From the NCBI RefSeq assembly GCF_000428485.1, contig NZ_AUAA01000009.1, positions 1 to 64,000 of the forward strand: a stretch of DNA of 64,000 nt, in the 5' to 3' direction. Below, one piece after another: positions 8,297-16,295 of this stretch (position 1 is the stretch's first letter; the number at the start of each line of letters is the position of its first letter). Below the pieces are notes generated by a model. The model worked only from the letters and a program-made list of their open reading frames with translations. It was not told where the DNA came from and made no database searches. A program made the translations under genes and the position numbers. Source of the stretch: Epilithonimonas tenax DSM 16811. GTDB lineage: Bacteria > Bacteroidota > Bacteroidia > Flavobacteriales > Weeksellaceae.

Positions 8297-9568
8297 ATGA
8301 TCAATTTCGTAAGCGCAGAGGAAGCAGTTTCTATCATAAAAAGCGGCGACAGGATTTTTGGACACGGAAGTGCGTGTACGCCCAATCTTTTATATAATGA
8401 GTTAGCCAATCAATCTTCCCGTTTGAAAGATGTAGAAATGGTGTCTATCACACAACAGGGAAATGTAGAAATTGCAAAACCTCAGTATAAGGACAGTTTT
8501 TACATCAATTCTCTCTTTACATCAGCGCCTGTTCGCGAAGCCGTCAATTCTGAAAACGGAGATTATGTTCCCATTTTCCTGAGCGAGATTCCCATTCTTT
8601 TCAAAAACGGAATTCTGCCCATTGATGTAGCTTTGATTACGGTTTCGCCGCCGGATGCACACGGTTATTGTACACTTGGTACATCGGTAGATGTAGCCAG
8701 AAGTGCAATTGATACTGCGAAAAGGATCATTGCGATTGTCAACCCGAAAATGCCGAGAACGCATGGCGATGGAATGATCCACATCAACAGAATCGAAAAA
8801 TTGGTCTGGAATGAGGAAGAACTTCTCACAATTAATTACAGCGAAAAAGTAGGCGAAGAGGAAATGAAGATCGGTAGAAACGTGGCCGAATTGATTGACG
8901 ATAAAGCGACGATCCAAATGGGAATCGGGACTATTCCCGATGCTGTTTTGCAATGTCTTCACAACCACAAAGATCTTGGCGTTCATACAGAAATGCTGAG
9001 CGACGGTGTGATCGATCTGATGATAAATGATGTCGTTAATAACAAATACAAAGGAACGCACGCCAACAGAACAATCACGAGTTTTTGCTTTGGAACCAGA
9101 CGACTTTATGATTTTGTAGATGATAATCCGGCGGTGGCTTTTATGGATGTACAGCACGTCAATTTCCCGATCAATATTATGAAAAATAAGAAAATGCACG
9201 CCATCAATTCTGCAATAGAAATTGATTTGACAGGACAGGTTTGTGCAGATTCTATCGGAACCTATCAGTTCAGTGGCATTGGCGGACAGATGGATTTCAT
9301 GCGGGGAGCAGCACTTAGCGAAGGCGGAAAACCAATTATGGCTTTGTCTTCCCGAACAAAAAAAGGTGTGCCGAGGATTGTTCCTTTTCTGAAACAAGGT
9401 GCTGGTGTGGTCACCACAAGAGGTCATATTCATTATGTTGTCACAGAGTTTGGAACCGCTTATCTTTATGGTAAAAACCTGCGTCAGAGAGCGCACGCAC
9501 TCATAGAAATCTCTCACCCAGATGACAGAGAAATGCTGGATAAGGCCGCTTTTGAAAGGTTCAGATAA
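8297..9568 (+). CDS. Acetyl-CoA hydrolase/transferase family protein (4-hydroxybutyrate/acetate CoA-transferase type)
   Basis: 423 residues matching the family I CoA-transferase fold of acetyl-CoA hydrolases and 4-hydroxybutyrate CoA-transferases. The block GVHTEMLSDG carries the Glu expected to form the CoA thioester, and FSGIGGQMDFMRGA and VTEFGTAYLYGKNLRQRA are family signatures. It moves CoA between acyl groups; donor and acceptor are not clear from sequence. Its place between hmgA and hppD suggests it handles an acid product of aromatic catabolism such as acetoacetate or acetate, but this is inference. It has its own -7 box. Confidence 0.85.
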   Translation: MINFVSAEEAVSIIKSGDRIFGHGSACTPNLLYNELANQSSRLKDVEMVSITQQGNVEIAKPQYKDSFYINSLFTSAPVREAVNSENGDYVPIFLSEIPILFKNGILPIDVALITVSPPDAHGYCTLGTSVDVARSAIDTAKRIIAIVNPKMPRTHGDGMIHINRIEKLVWNEEELLTINYSEKVGEEEMKIGRNVAELIDDKATIQMGIGTIPDAVLQCLHNHKDLGVHTEMLSDGVIDLMINDVVNNKYKGTHANRTITSFCFGTRRLYDFVDDNPAVAFMDVQHVNFPINIMKNKKMHAINSAIEIDLTGQVCADSIGTYQFSGIGGQMDFMRGAALSEGGKPIMALSSRTKKGVPRIVPFLKQGAGVVTTRGHIHYVVTEFGTAYLYGKNLRQRAHALIEISHPDDREMLDKAAFERFR

Positions 9569-9667
9569 TTGGTGTTTTAGGAAGGCGAATTTTAAAACTA
9601 ACAATCGTTAGTCAGTTTCCGAAAAATTCTTATCTTGGCATCAACAGATATAAAAGTAAAAAGTAAA

Positions 9668-10798
9668 ATGTCAACACTCACTTTTGCCGAAAAGATCGCA
9701 CAAGCCGAGAATTTTCTCCCGATCAACGGAACAGATTATTTAGAATTTTATGTGGGAAATGCCAAGCAAGCCGCACATTTTTACAAAACAGCCTTCGGTT
9801 TTCAGTCCGTAGCTTATGCAGGCCCGGAAACTGGTGTCAGAGACAGATCATCATACGTCCTTCAACAAGGAAAGATCAGATTGGTTCTGACCTCAGGACT
9901 TAAATCCGATTCTCCAATTTGTGAACATCAAAGAAAACACGGCGACGGTGTCAAGATCCTTGCGCTTTGGGTAGATGATGCCGAAAAAGCTTTTGAAGAA
10001 ACTACAAAACGTGGCGGAAAACCGTATCTGGAAACCCAAACTTTGACCGACGATTTTGGCGAGGTTAAAATGTCCGGCGTGTACACTTACGGTGAAACGG
10101 TTCATATGTTCGTGGAACGTAAAAACTACAATGGTGCATTTATGCCCGGTTATGAACCGTGGGAAAGCGACTACAATCCTTCCGATGTTGGACTTTTGTA
10201 CGTGGATCACTGCGTAGGAAATGTAGGCTGGGACAGGATGATCCCAACGGTAGAATGGTACGAGAAAGTGATGGGATTTGTGAATATTCTTTCCTTTGAT
10301 GACAAACAAATCAATACAGAATATTCTGCGTTGATGAGTAAAGTGATGTCCAACGGTAACGGATTTGCAAAATTCCCAATCAATGAGCCCGCAGAAGGTC
10401 AAAGAAAATCTCAGGTGGAAGAATATCTGGATTTTTACGAAGGCGAAGGTGTTCAGCACATTGCTGTAGCCACAAAAGACATTGTGAAAACCGATACAGA
10501 ACTGAAAAGTAGAGGCGTAGAATTCCTTTCGCCACCACCGGAAGCCTATTACGATATGATCCCAGAAAGGGTGGGGAACATTGATGAAGATATTAAAAAA
10601 CTTCAGGATCTAGGAATTCTTGTCGATTGTGATGAGGAAGGGTATCTGCTTCAGATCTTTACAAAACCAGTAGAGGACAGGCCTACTTTGTTCTACGAGA
10701 TCATAGAGAGACACGGCGCTCAGAGCTTCGGCGCAGGAAATTTTAAAGCGCTTTTCGAGGCTTTGGAAAAAGAGCAGGAGAAGCGTGGTAACTTATAA
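9668..10798 (+). CDS. hppD: 4-hydroxyphenylpyruvate dioxygenase
   Basis: 376 residues with two glyoxalase/VOC domains. It converts 4-hydroxyphenylpyruvate to homogentisate with iron(II) and oxygen, the step before hmgA. The C-terminal domain shows the metal-binding blocks LYVDHCVGNV, GVQHIAVAT and GYLLQIFTKP...LFYEIIER, which carry the two His and one Glu ligands. The longer frame starts with a TTG at 9635 that overlaps a -7-like TATCTTGG, so the ATG at 9668 (MSTLTFAEKI) was chosen. A terminator follows at 10820. Confidence 0.93.
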   Translation: MSTLTFAEKIAQAENFLPINGTDYLEFYVGNAKQAAHFYKTAFGFQSVAYAGPETGVRDRSSYVLQQGKIRLVLTSGLKSDSPICEHQRKHGDGVKILALWVDDAEKAFEETTKRGGKPYLETQTLTDDFGEVKMSGVYTYGETVHMFVERKNYNGAFMPGYEPWESDYNPSDVGLLYVDHCVGNVGWDRMIPTVEWYEKVMGFVNILSFDDKQINTEYSALMSKVMSNGNGFAKFPINEPAEGQRKSQVEEYLDFYEGEGVQHIAVATKDIVKTDTELKSRGVEFLSPPPEAYYDMIPERVGNIDEDIKKLQDLGILVDCDEEGYLLQIFTKPVEDRPTLFYEIIERHGAQSFGAGNFKALFEALEKEQEKRGNL

Positions 10799-10819
10799 AC
10801 CAAAATCATTCTTGATACC

Positions 10820-10852
10820 ATTAAAGCATTATTTTTAATGCTTTAATTTTTT
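10820..10852 (+). terminator. Terminator after hppD
   Basis: ATTAAAGCATT (10820-10830), a 6-base loop, AATGCTTTAAT (10837-10847) and a T run, 21 bases after the hppD stop. Confidence 0.8.
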
Positions 10853-10854
10853 AT

Positions 10855-10959
10855 GGCAGCTTTATCCGTCCTCCACTCCCAATCTTTTTTGCTCGCGATT
10901 TCGGTTTAACCAGAACTTCAAGAGCATGCAAAAAAGGATTTCCGTTCAGGCCGGGCTGC
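10855..10959 (-). repeat. Flavo-1-like hairpin repeat, copy 2
   Basis: GGCAGCTTTATCC...CTCCCAATCTTTTTTGC and GCAAAAAAGGATTTCCG...GGGCTGC form the two arms; GCAGC pairs with GCTGC and the T6 and A6 blocks pair inside. It lies between hppD and fumarylacetoacetase on the opposite strand to both. Confidence 0.6.
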
Positions 10960-11025
10960 GGATTCACCGTTTAATAATGACGATTAATCCATTATTCTAA
11001 TATCTAAACTCAAACTTCTACAAAA

Positions 11026-12282
11026 ATGAAATCATTCATAGAATATTCCTCAGATTCCGACTTTTCTATTCATAATATCCCTTTCGGTGTATGTGTTTTT
11101 AATAAAGAATACATCGCTTGTGCCACCAGAGTGGGTGACATCATTATTGATCTGGCAACCCTGTATGACCTTGGTTTTTTTGAAGAGATCAAAGGTTTGG
11201 AGGAAAATGTCTTCGAAGCTTATACCATCAACGAATTCATAGAATTCGGAAAGCCTGTGACTAATGCCGTTCGCGAGAAGATTCAACAACTTTTATTAGA
11301 AGGTTCACTCTTATCAAAAGATGAAAAAACGATAGAGGATTGCTTTTTCGATTTGGATGAGGTTCAAATGATGATGCCTTTGCACATCCCCAATTATACA
11401 GATTTTTACAGCAGCATCCAGCACGCCACCAATGTCGGGATGATGTTCCGCGACCCAGCCAATGCACTGCTTCCCAACTGGAAACATCTGCCGGTTGGTT
11501 ATCACGGTCGCGCATCTTCCATTGTTTTATCAGGGATAGACATCATCAGGCCTTGCGGACAGATCAAACCGATAGATTCTGACCAACCGATTTTCAGCGC
11601 TTCAAAACAACTCGATTTTGAATTGGAAATGGCTTTTGTCGTGAACAAAAATACGGATCTAGGCGAGAGGATCTCTGTGGAAGAGGCAGAAGATTCGATT
11701 TTCGGAATGGTGATTTTTAATGATTGGTCTGCGAGAGATATTCAAAGTTGGGAATATGTGCCGCTGGGACCGTTTTTAGGAAAGAACTTTGGTTCGTCTA
11801 TTTCGCCTTGGATTGTCACTTTGGAAGCTTTGAAACCATTCAAAACTGAATCTCCAAAGCAGGAACCAGAAGTTTTGGATTACCTGAAATTCCAAGGAGA
11901 CAAAAACTACGATATCAATCTTGAAGTTTATCTGAAGCCAGAAAACTCAGAAGACCATCTCATCTCGAAAAGCAATTACAAATTCATGTATTGGAATATG
12001 TTCCAGCAATTGGCGCACCACACCGTTGGTGGCTGTAATGTGGAAGTAGGAGACCTTTATGCCAGTGGAACCATCTCCGGAGAAGACGAAAATTCTTACG
12101 GATCTATGCTGGAACTGACGTGGAGAGGCACAAAACCCTTAAAATTAAAAAACGGAATCGAAAGAAAATTCATAGAAGATGGTGACACCGTTACGATGAA
12201 AGCATGGTCTGAGAAAGACGGTATCCGAGTTGGGTTTGGAGAAGTGAGTGGGAAGATTTTGCCTGCGGTTTTACCACAATAG
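11026..12282 (+). CDS. fahA: Fumarylacetoacetase
   Basis: 418 residues, the usual length. It hydrolyses 4-fumarylacetoacetate to fumarate and acetoacetate, the last step of tyrosine degradation. After an N-terminal SH3-like domain come LPNWKHLPVGYHGRASSIV, LDFELEMAFVV, FNDWSARDIQSWEYVPLGPFLGKNFG and DLYASGTISGE, which hold the metal-binding acidic residues and the catalytic His of the family. The maleylacetoacetate isomerase normally found in this pathway is not in the window. Confidence 0.93.
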   Translation: MKSFIEYSSDSDFSIHNIPFGVCVFNKEYIACATRVGDIIIDLATLYDLGFFEEIKGLEENVFEAYTINEFIEFGKPVTNAVREKIQQLLLEGSLLSKDEKTIEDCFFDLDEVQMMMPLHIPNYTDFYSSIQHATNVGMMFRDPANALLPNWKHLPVGYHGRASSIVLSGIDIIRPCGQIKPIDSDQPIFSASKQLDFELEMAFVVNKNTDLGERISVEEAEDSIFGMVIFNDWSARDIQSWEYVPLGPFLGKNFGSSISPWIVTLEALKPFKTESPKQEPEVLDYLKFQGDKNYDINLEVYLKPENSEDHLISKSNYKFMYWNMFQQLAHHTVGGCNVEVGDLYASGTISGEDENSYGSMLELTWRGTKPLKLKNGIERKFIEDGDTVTMKAWSEKDGIRVGFGEVSGKILPAVLPQ

Positions 12283-12360
12283 ACACAAAGATTTTCACAA
12301 AGTTCACAAATCATTCAGCATTGTGTCTTTGTGAAAAACCATTGTGTCCCTGGTGGTTAA
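12271..12360. repeat. Imperfect inverted repeat of the CTTTGTG/CACAAAG family
   Basis: GACACAAAGATTTTCACAAAG (read as two blocks from 12282 to 12302) pairs with CTTTGTGAAAA (12327-12337) and TTGTGTC (12342-12348). The left arm begins inside the last codons of fumarylacetoacetase. It may serve as a weak transcript end. Confidence 0.5.
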
Positions 12361-12382
12361 AAATATTTTAATTAAGTAAGAA

Positions 12383-13207
12383 ATGAAAACAATCATCCCT
12401 GCCGATATTTCCGCAGTTCAGCTTCAACAAGTAATGCAAACAGCCATTGCACCGCGGCCTATTGCTTTGGCAAGCACCATCAACAGCAAAGGAGAGATCA
12501 ATCTGTCACCTTTTAGTTTTTTCAATATGTTCAGTACAGTGCCGCCTGTTGTGATTATTTCGCCTTCCAGACGGGTGCGAGACAATACTACAAAACATAC
12601 TTTGGAAAACCTGAAAGAAATACCGGAATTGGTCATTGGAAACGTGAATTTTGATATGGTGCAGCAGATTTCTCTGGCGAGTACAGAATATGAAGATGGC
12701 GTGAACGAGTTCATCAAGTCGGGTTTGACGATGAAACCAGCCGATCTTGTAATACCTCCTTTGATTGCAGAATCGCCCGTGAATTTTGAATGTAAAGTTC
12801 TTGAAATTAAAAGTTTAGGAGAACTTGGAGGCGCGGGAAATCTCGTGATTGCCGAAATTGTAAAGATCCACATCAACGAAAAATATCTGGATGATCAGGG
12901 AAATCTGGATCAAAAAAAATTGGATCTTGTAGCGAGATTAGGTGGTAACCTCTACTCCCGAAGCAATGAGAGCAATGTCTTCGAAGTTCCAAAACCGCTG
13001 GTTACGAAAGGGATTGGGTACGACCAACTTCCAGATGAGATCAAGCAAAGTCATATTTTCACAGGCAACGATTTGGGAATGTTGGCGAATGTGGAAATTT
13101 TACCTATTGGTCGTTTTTCTTCGGAAAAAGATGTACATTTATTAGCTCAGAACTTTTTAAAAAACAATGAAATTGAAAATGCGTGGCATGTTTTAAAATC
13201 TGACTGA
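12383..13207 (+). CDS. Flavin reductase-like (FMN-binding split-barrel) protein
   Basis: 274 residues with a split-barrel flavin reductase domain at about 15-190: IAPRPIALASTINSKGEINLSPFSFFNMFSTVPPVVIISPS is the FMN-binding region, seen here as separate blocks in the protein. Members bind FMN and reduce it or use it on small molecules; the substrate is unknown. The C-terminal 80 residues (GIGYDQLPDEIKQSHIFTGNDLGMLANVE) occur in a Bacteroidota subgroup that is often linked to tyrosine-degradation genes, which fits its position here (inference). Confidence 0.82.
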   Translation: MKTIIPADISAVQLQQVMQTAIAPRPIALASTINSKGEINLSPFSFFNMFSTVPPVVIISPSRRVRDNTTKHTLENLKEIPELVIGNVNFDMVQQISLASTEYEDGVNEFIKSGLTMKPADLVIPPLIAESPVNFECKVLEIKSLGELGGAGNLVIAEIVKIHINEKYLDDQGNLDQKKLDLVARLGGNLYSRSNESNVFEVPKPLVTKGIGYDQLPDEIKQSHIFTGNDLGMLANVEILPIGRFSSEKDVHLLAQNFLKNNEIENAWHVLKSD

Positions 13208-13241
13208 TAACCATTAAAAACTAAAAACCATCCATTAAACT

Positions 13242-13487
13242 ATGAAAAAATCGGTCTATCAAACCATCATCAGCCTACTGATTTTGGTGATTGTGATGTC
13301 GGTTTTTGCCGTTGTCAACATTCAGGTCAGTTTGAAATACGAAACCGCAAATATGAAAGATTGTATTTCATTAGTTTCTGGTAGAAATCTTTGTCAAGAT
13401 TTGTTGGTTTCAAAAATCATCATTGTGATTTGCCTGATATTTGTTTCTGGGATGTTGAGTTTTAGGAATAGGATTGTGAAGGATTAA
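13242..13487 (+). CDS. Small membrane protein, two membrane segments
   Basis: 81 residues: a membrane segment at about 7-27 and another at about 56-75, joined by a short loop with two cysteines (KDC...NLC). No family is recognised. It follows the flavin-reductase-like gene by 34 bases on the same strand and may be co-transcribed. Confidence 0.55.
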   Translation: MKKSVYQTIISLLILVIVMSVFAVVNIQVSLKYETANMKDCISLVSGRNLCQDLLVSKIIIVICLIFVSGMLSFRNRIVKD

Positions 13488-13489
13488 TG

Positions 13490-13800
13490 CTATTTTTCCC
13501 GTTCGCTTTTTGTTGGATTTTGGCGGGTGTCGAAAATATCAATAATTTCAATGCGATTCTTTTCTTGATCAAACCAATAAATGATTTTATAATTTTTGTA
13601 AACCAAATACCTGAAGTTTTCTTTACGGTCAGAAAGTAACTCCTCTTTTTGTCTTATCTTATTCTCAAAATCTAAAAATTTGTTTGTTCTATCATTCCTG
13701 TAATCAATTTTTTGGCAATGTTAGGACTTGCTTTTAACTTGTAATAGTCGAAAATATTTCTTATTTCTCTTTTAGCAAACTTTGTCCAGAAAATTTTCAT
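13490..13800 (-). pseudogene. RelE/ParE-family toxin, frameshifted
   Basis: From the ATG at 13800 the frame reads MKIFWTKFAKREIRNIFDYY...MIEQTNF and meets a stop. Dropping into the other frame at the run AATTTTTAG (about 13679-13670) continues FLDFENKIRQKEELL...FRYLVYKNYKIIYWF...IEIIDIFDTRQNP to a stop at 13490, the normal C-terminal half of a ParE/RelE toxin. One base appears to be missing, so the toxin should be inactive as read. The ATG overlaps the antitoxin stop (TGATG), the usual coupling of these pairs. A sequencing error in the T run is the alternative. Confidence 0.8.
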
Positions 13801-14033
13801 CACCATTGTTTGATTTCGGAAAGCAATTCATTTGATTCTGTTACTTCATCGTTTTTAGAATATTCTAAAGATACATTAATGCGGGAATTTAACTCTTCAA
13901 TCGTAAATGGTTTGAACTTTTTCTCTGTTTGCTTGGTTTTTTTCAAAAGCTTTTCGAATTGAGAAATTAACTCCTCACTTTGAAGATTCGGAAAAGCCTG
14001 AACAAATTCTATTTTTCTCGTTTCGATATTCAT
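13800..14033 (-). CDS. Antitoxin of a RelE/ParE-type toxin-antitoxin pair
   Basis: 77 residues from the ATG at 14033 (a TTG at 14039 gives two more). The start MNIETRKIEFVQAF and an acidic, charged C-terminus match the small antitoxins that precede RelE/ParE toxins in Bacteroidota. The N-terminus should bind DNA as a dimer and the C-terminus should bind the toxin. The stop overlaps the toxin start. The promoter contains a 12-bp perfect palindrome around the -7 box, which fits autoregulation. The antitoxin is intact while the toxin is frameshifted. Confidence 0.75.
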   Translation of the reverse strand: MNIETRKIEFVQAFPNLQSEELISQFEKLLKKTKQTEKKFKPFTIEELNSRINVSLEYSKNDEVTESNELLSEIKQW

Positions 14034-14043
14034 TTTCAAAAGG

Positions 14044-14078
14044 TTTGATTCAAAATTGCAAAATTATTTTGAATCAAA
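14044..14078 (-). promoter_or_regulatory. Palindromic operator and -7 box of the toxin-antitoxin operon
   Basis: TTTGATTCAAAA (14044-14055) and TTTTGAATCAAA (14067-14078) form a perfect 12-bp inverted repeat with an 11-base spacer. The -7 box TAATTTTG (minus strand, 14066-14059) lies in the spacer. This is a likely binding site for the antitoxin. Confidence 0.65.
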
Positions 14079-14104
14079 TATTTAATGAATTAAATCTCAA
14101 ATTA

Positions 14105-15853
14105 TTAAATCACCGTATCTCCATCCTCAGAAACCACCTGCGCCTTGTAAAGCAAAGCATAATAACCATTCTTCGTAAGCAATTCCTGATGTGTTCCTTC
14201 TTCCACAATCAATCCGTGATCCATCACGATGATTTTGTCCGCTTTTTCAATGGTTGAAAGTCGGTGAGCAATGAGGATTGAAGTTCTGTTTTTGGTGATT
14301 TTTTCCGTCGCTCTCTGGATGAGTTTCTCACTTTCTTGGTCGATGGATGAGGTCGCTTCATCCAGAATCAGAATTTTCGGGTCGGAAAGATACGCTCTCA
14401 AAAATGACAGCAATTGTCTCTGTCCAAGTGAGATAGATGAACCTCTTTCGCTCACCACATAATCGTAACCGCCAGGCAATTGCTCGATAAATTGATCCAC
14501 CTCTATTTCTTTTGCCGCTTTTTTGACTTGTTCCAAAGTAATACTTTCATCGCCCAAAGTCAGGTTTTCAAAAATACTGCCGTGGAAAAGGAAAACGTCC
14601 TGAAGAACCACACCGATATGACTTCTCAGATTGTACAATTCATAGTCTCTGATATCCACGTCGTCCAACATTATTTTTCCGGAATTGATGTCGTAAAGTC
14701 TGGTAATCAAACTAATAATCGTGGATTTTCCCGCTCCGGTTGCGCCAACGATGGCGACAGTTTCTCCGGAATTGACCTGGAAATCAATGCCTTTTAAAAC
14801 CAATTGTTTGTCATCATATGCAAAATGTACGTTCTGGAATTCTATCTTGCCATCAAAATGATCTCTGGCAATGGTGCCGTTATTCGGCATCGCCTGATCT
14901 TCGTCCATCACGCCAAGAACACGTTCTGCGCCAACAATGCCCCTTTGGATATTATTAAATCTATCCGCAATCTGCCTCAACGGGCGGATCAACATATTAA
15001 TAAATTGAATAAAAGCGATAATCACTCCTGGTGTAGATTTGATGAAGCCGCCATAAAACAAGATGAATCCAATGAAAAGCGAAGAGATCAACTCGACAAC
15101 GGGAAAGAACAAGGAGAAGATGAAAACCGTTCTCAATAGTGCTTTTTTCAGTTCGATATTGATCTTGTCAAATTTTGAAAACTCAGCTTCCTGTCTGTTA
15201 AATACCTGAATCAAAGGCATCCCAGCCAGACGTTCCTGCACAAAGCTGTTCTGTGTAGATGTCCAGCTTCTCTCCATACCGAAAGCCGTTTTCAGCCTTT
15301 TTTGAAAAGCTCTGGTAATCACAACCATCAATGGTAAAATGGCCAACGAAATAAGACTGAGTTGTGTGTCCACCTGAAACATCGCAAATAGTACCATGAC
15401 GATTCTTAAGATATCACCAAAAACCATCAGGAAGCCGTCTGTGTAAACCGTTGCAATCGTTTCTACATCGCCAACTGCTCTTGTAACCAGACTTCCAATT
15501 GGGGTTTTGTCAAAAAAAGCGGTGCGGAAGTAGATCAGTTTGTGATACAGTCTTTCTCTGATATCGCGAATCACATTTTGAGAAATAAAATTCGAGAAAT
15601 AGACCAGGAAAAAATTTAAAATCGTCTCCGCAACAACAAGTCCAATCAGCAGATAAATATGCTTCATTAGCTGTGCTTTGTCCTTTAACTTAACGATGTC
15701 GATATCCACAACATCTTTCGTAAGAATCGGTCGGTAAGTAGAGACAATTGCCAAAAAGATGGAGATGATCAACGTGATGATAAACCACGAACGGAATTTC
15801 ATCCCGATCATAAACAGTCTTTTTATAATATCCCAGGTCGTTTGTTGCTTCAT
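14105..15853 (-). CDS. ABC exporter (fused membrane and ATPase domains)
   Basis: 582 residues: a six-helix exporter domain at about 15-310 and an ATPase domain at about 335-575 with Walker A GATGAGKST, a signature SLGQRQLLS (Q for the usual second G), Walker B ILILDEATSS and the H-loop His in IAHRLSTIEKA. It should work as a dimer in the inner membrane, exporting a lipid or drug-like substrate; the substrate is unknown. The longer frame starts with a TTG at 15901 inside the -7 box, so the ATG at 15853 was chosen. Directly upstream of the promoter lies the 21-bp repeat array. Confidence 0.88.
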   Translation of the reverse strand: MKQQTTWDIIKRLFMIGMKFRSWFIITLIISIFLAIVSTYRPILTKDVVDIDIVKLKDKAQLMKHIYLLIGLVVAETILNFFLVYFSNFISQNVIRDIRERLYHKLIYFRTAFFDKTPIGSLVTRAVGDVETIATVYTDGFLMVFGDILRIVMVLFAMFQVDTQLSLISLAILPLMVVITRAFQKRLKTAFGMERSWTSTQNSFVQERLAGMPLIQVFNRQEAEFSKFDKINIELKKALLRTVFIFSLFFPVVELISSLFIGFILFYGGFIKSTPGVIIAFIQFINMLIRPLRQIADRFNNIQRGIVGAERVLGVMDEDQAMPNNGTIARDHFDGKIEFQNVHFAYDDKQLVLKGIDFQVNSGETVAIVGATGAGKSTIISLITRLYDINSGKIMLDDVDIRDYELYNLRSHIGVVLQDVFLFHGSIFENLTLGDESITLEQVKKAAKEIEVDQFIEQLPGGYDYVVSERGSSISLGQRQLLSFLRAYLSDPKILILDEATSSIDQESEKLIQRATEKITKNRTSILIAHRLSTIEKADKIIVMDHGLIVEEGTHQELLTKNGYYALLYKAQVVSEDGDTVI

Positions 15854-15898
15854 TTTTCTTTTAATTCCAAAGACTTTTCTGTGTCGAAAAAATCTTTG

Positions 15899-15906
15899 CA
15901 AAAATA
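15899..15906 (-). promoter_or_regulatory. -7 box of the ABC exporter promoter
   Basis: TATTTTTG on the minus strand fits TAnnTTTG and ends 45 bases before the ATG at 15853. The 21-bp repeat array starts 64 bases upstream of it. Confidence 0.55.
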
Positions 15907-15969
15907 AGACTTTAAAATTTTAAACTTTGATTAAGACAGAAAATATTACAATCGTTTTAGCAAGCTTAA

Positions 15970-16179
15970 CCTATCAAAAGCTTAGGCGTGCCTATATATT
16001 TGGTAGGCACACCTATGTAATCTGTAGCCGAGCCTACTCAAAAGGTAGGTGCACCTATGACAATGGTATGGCGACCTATAGAAATGGTAGGTGAACTTAC
16101 TGAAAAGCTAGGTGGACCTATCAAATTGCAAGGTCGACCTACGAAAATGACAGGTGGAATTATCGAAATGATAAAAAAA
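15970..16179. repeat. Array of nine to ten degenerate 21-bp units with palindromic junctions
   Basis: Nine contiguous units of exactly 21 bases start at 15970, 15991, 16012, 16033, 16054, 16075, 16096, 16117 and 16138, with a decayed tenth at 16159. Each begins CCTA (CTTA in the seventh) and most carry TAGG at positions 14-17. Adjacent units therefore form 12-bp palindromes TAGG-N4-CCTA (for example TAGGTGCACCTA across 16046-16057) spaced two helical turns apart. A plus-strand frame through units 4-10 is open (16057-16230, 57 codons) but has no recognised family, so a small repeat protein is a weaker alternative. Confidence 0.8.
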
Positions 16180-16295
16180 CGCAAAAAAAGTCTGTTCGAG
16201 ATCATTTTATGCTTTACAGTCCATTCATAAAAATAGTCACGCCCACGTATCCAAAAACGGATTTTTTACTTTTAAAAGATCCACTACGATTGATC

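Noticed and set aside
8522-9604. 360-codon minus-strand open frame
   Set aside because: Antisense to the CoA-transferase gene; His/Cys-rich shadow sequence without family or start signals.
15970-16179. CRISPR array
   Set aside because: The units are 21 bases, contiguous and degenerate, with no unique spacers, and no cas genes are present.
16057-16230. 57-codon plus-strand gene through the 21-bp array
   Set aside because: Open but with no family, no promoter box, non-synonymous differences between units and an upstream part broken by stops; kept only as an alternative.
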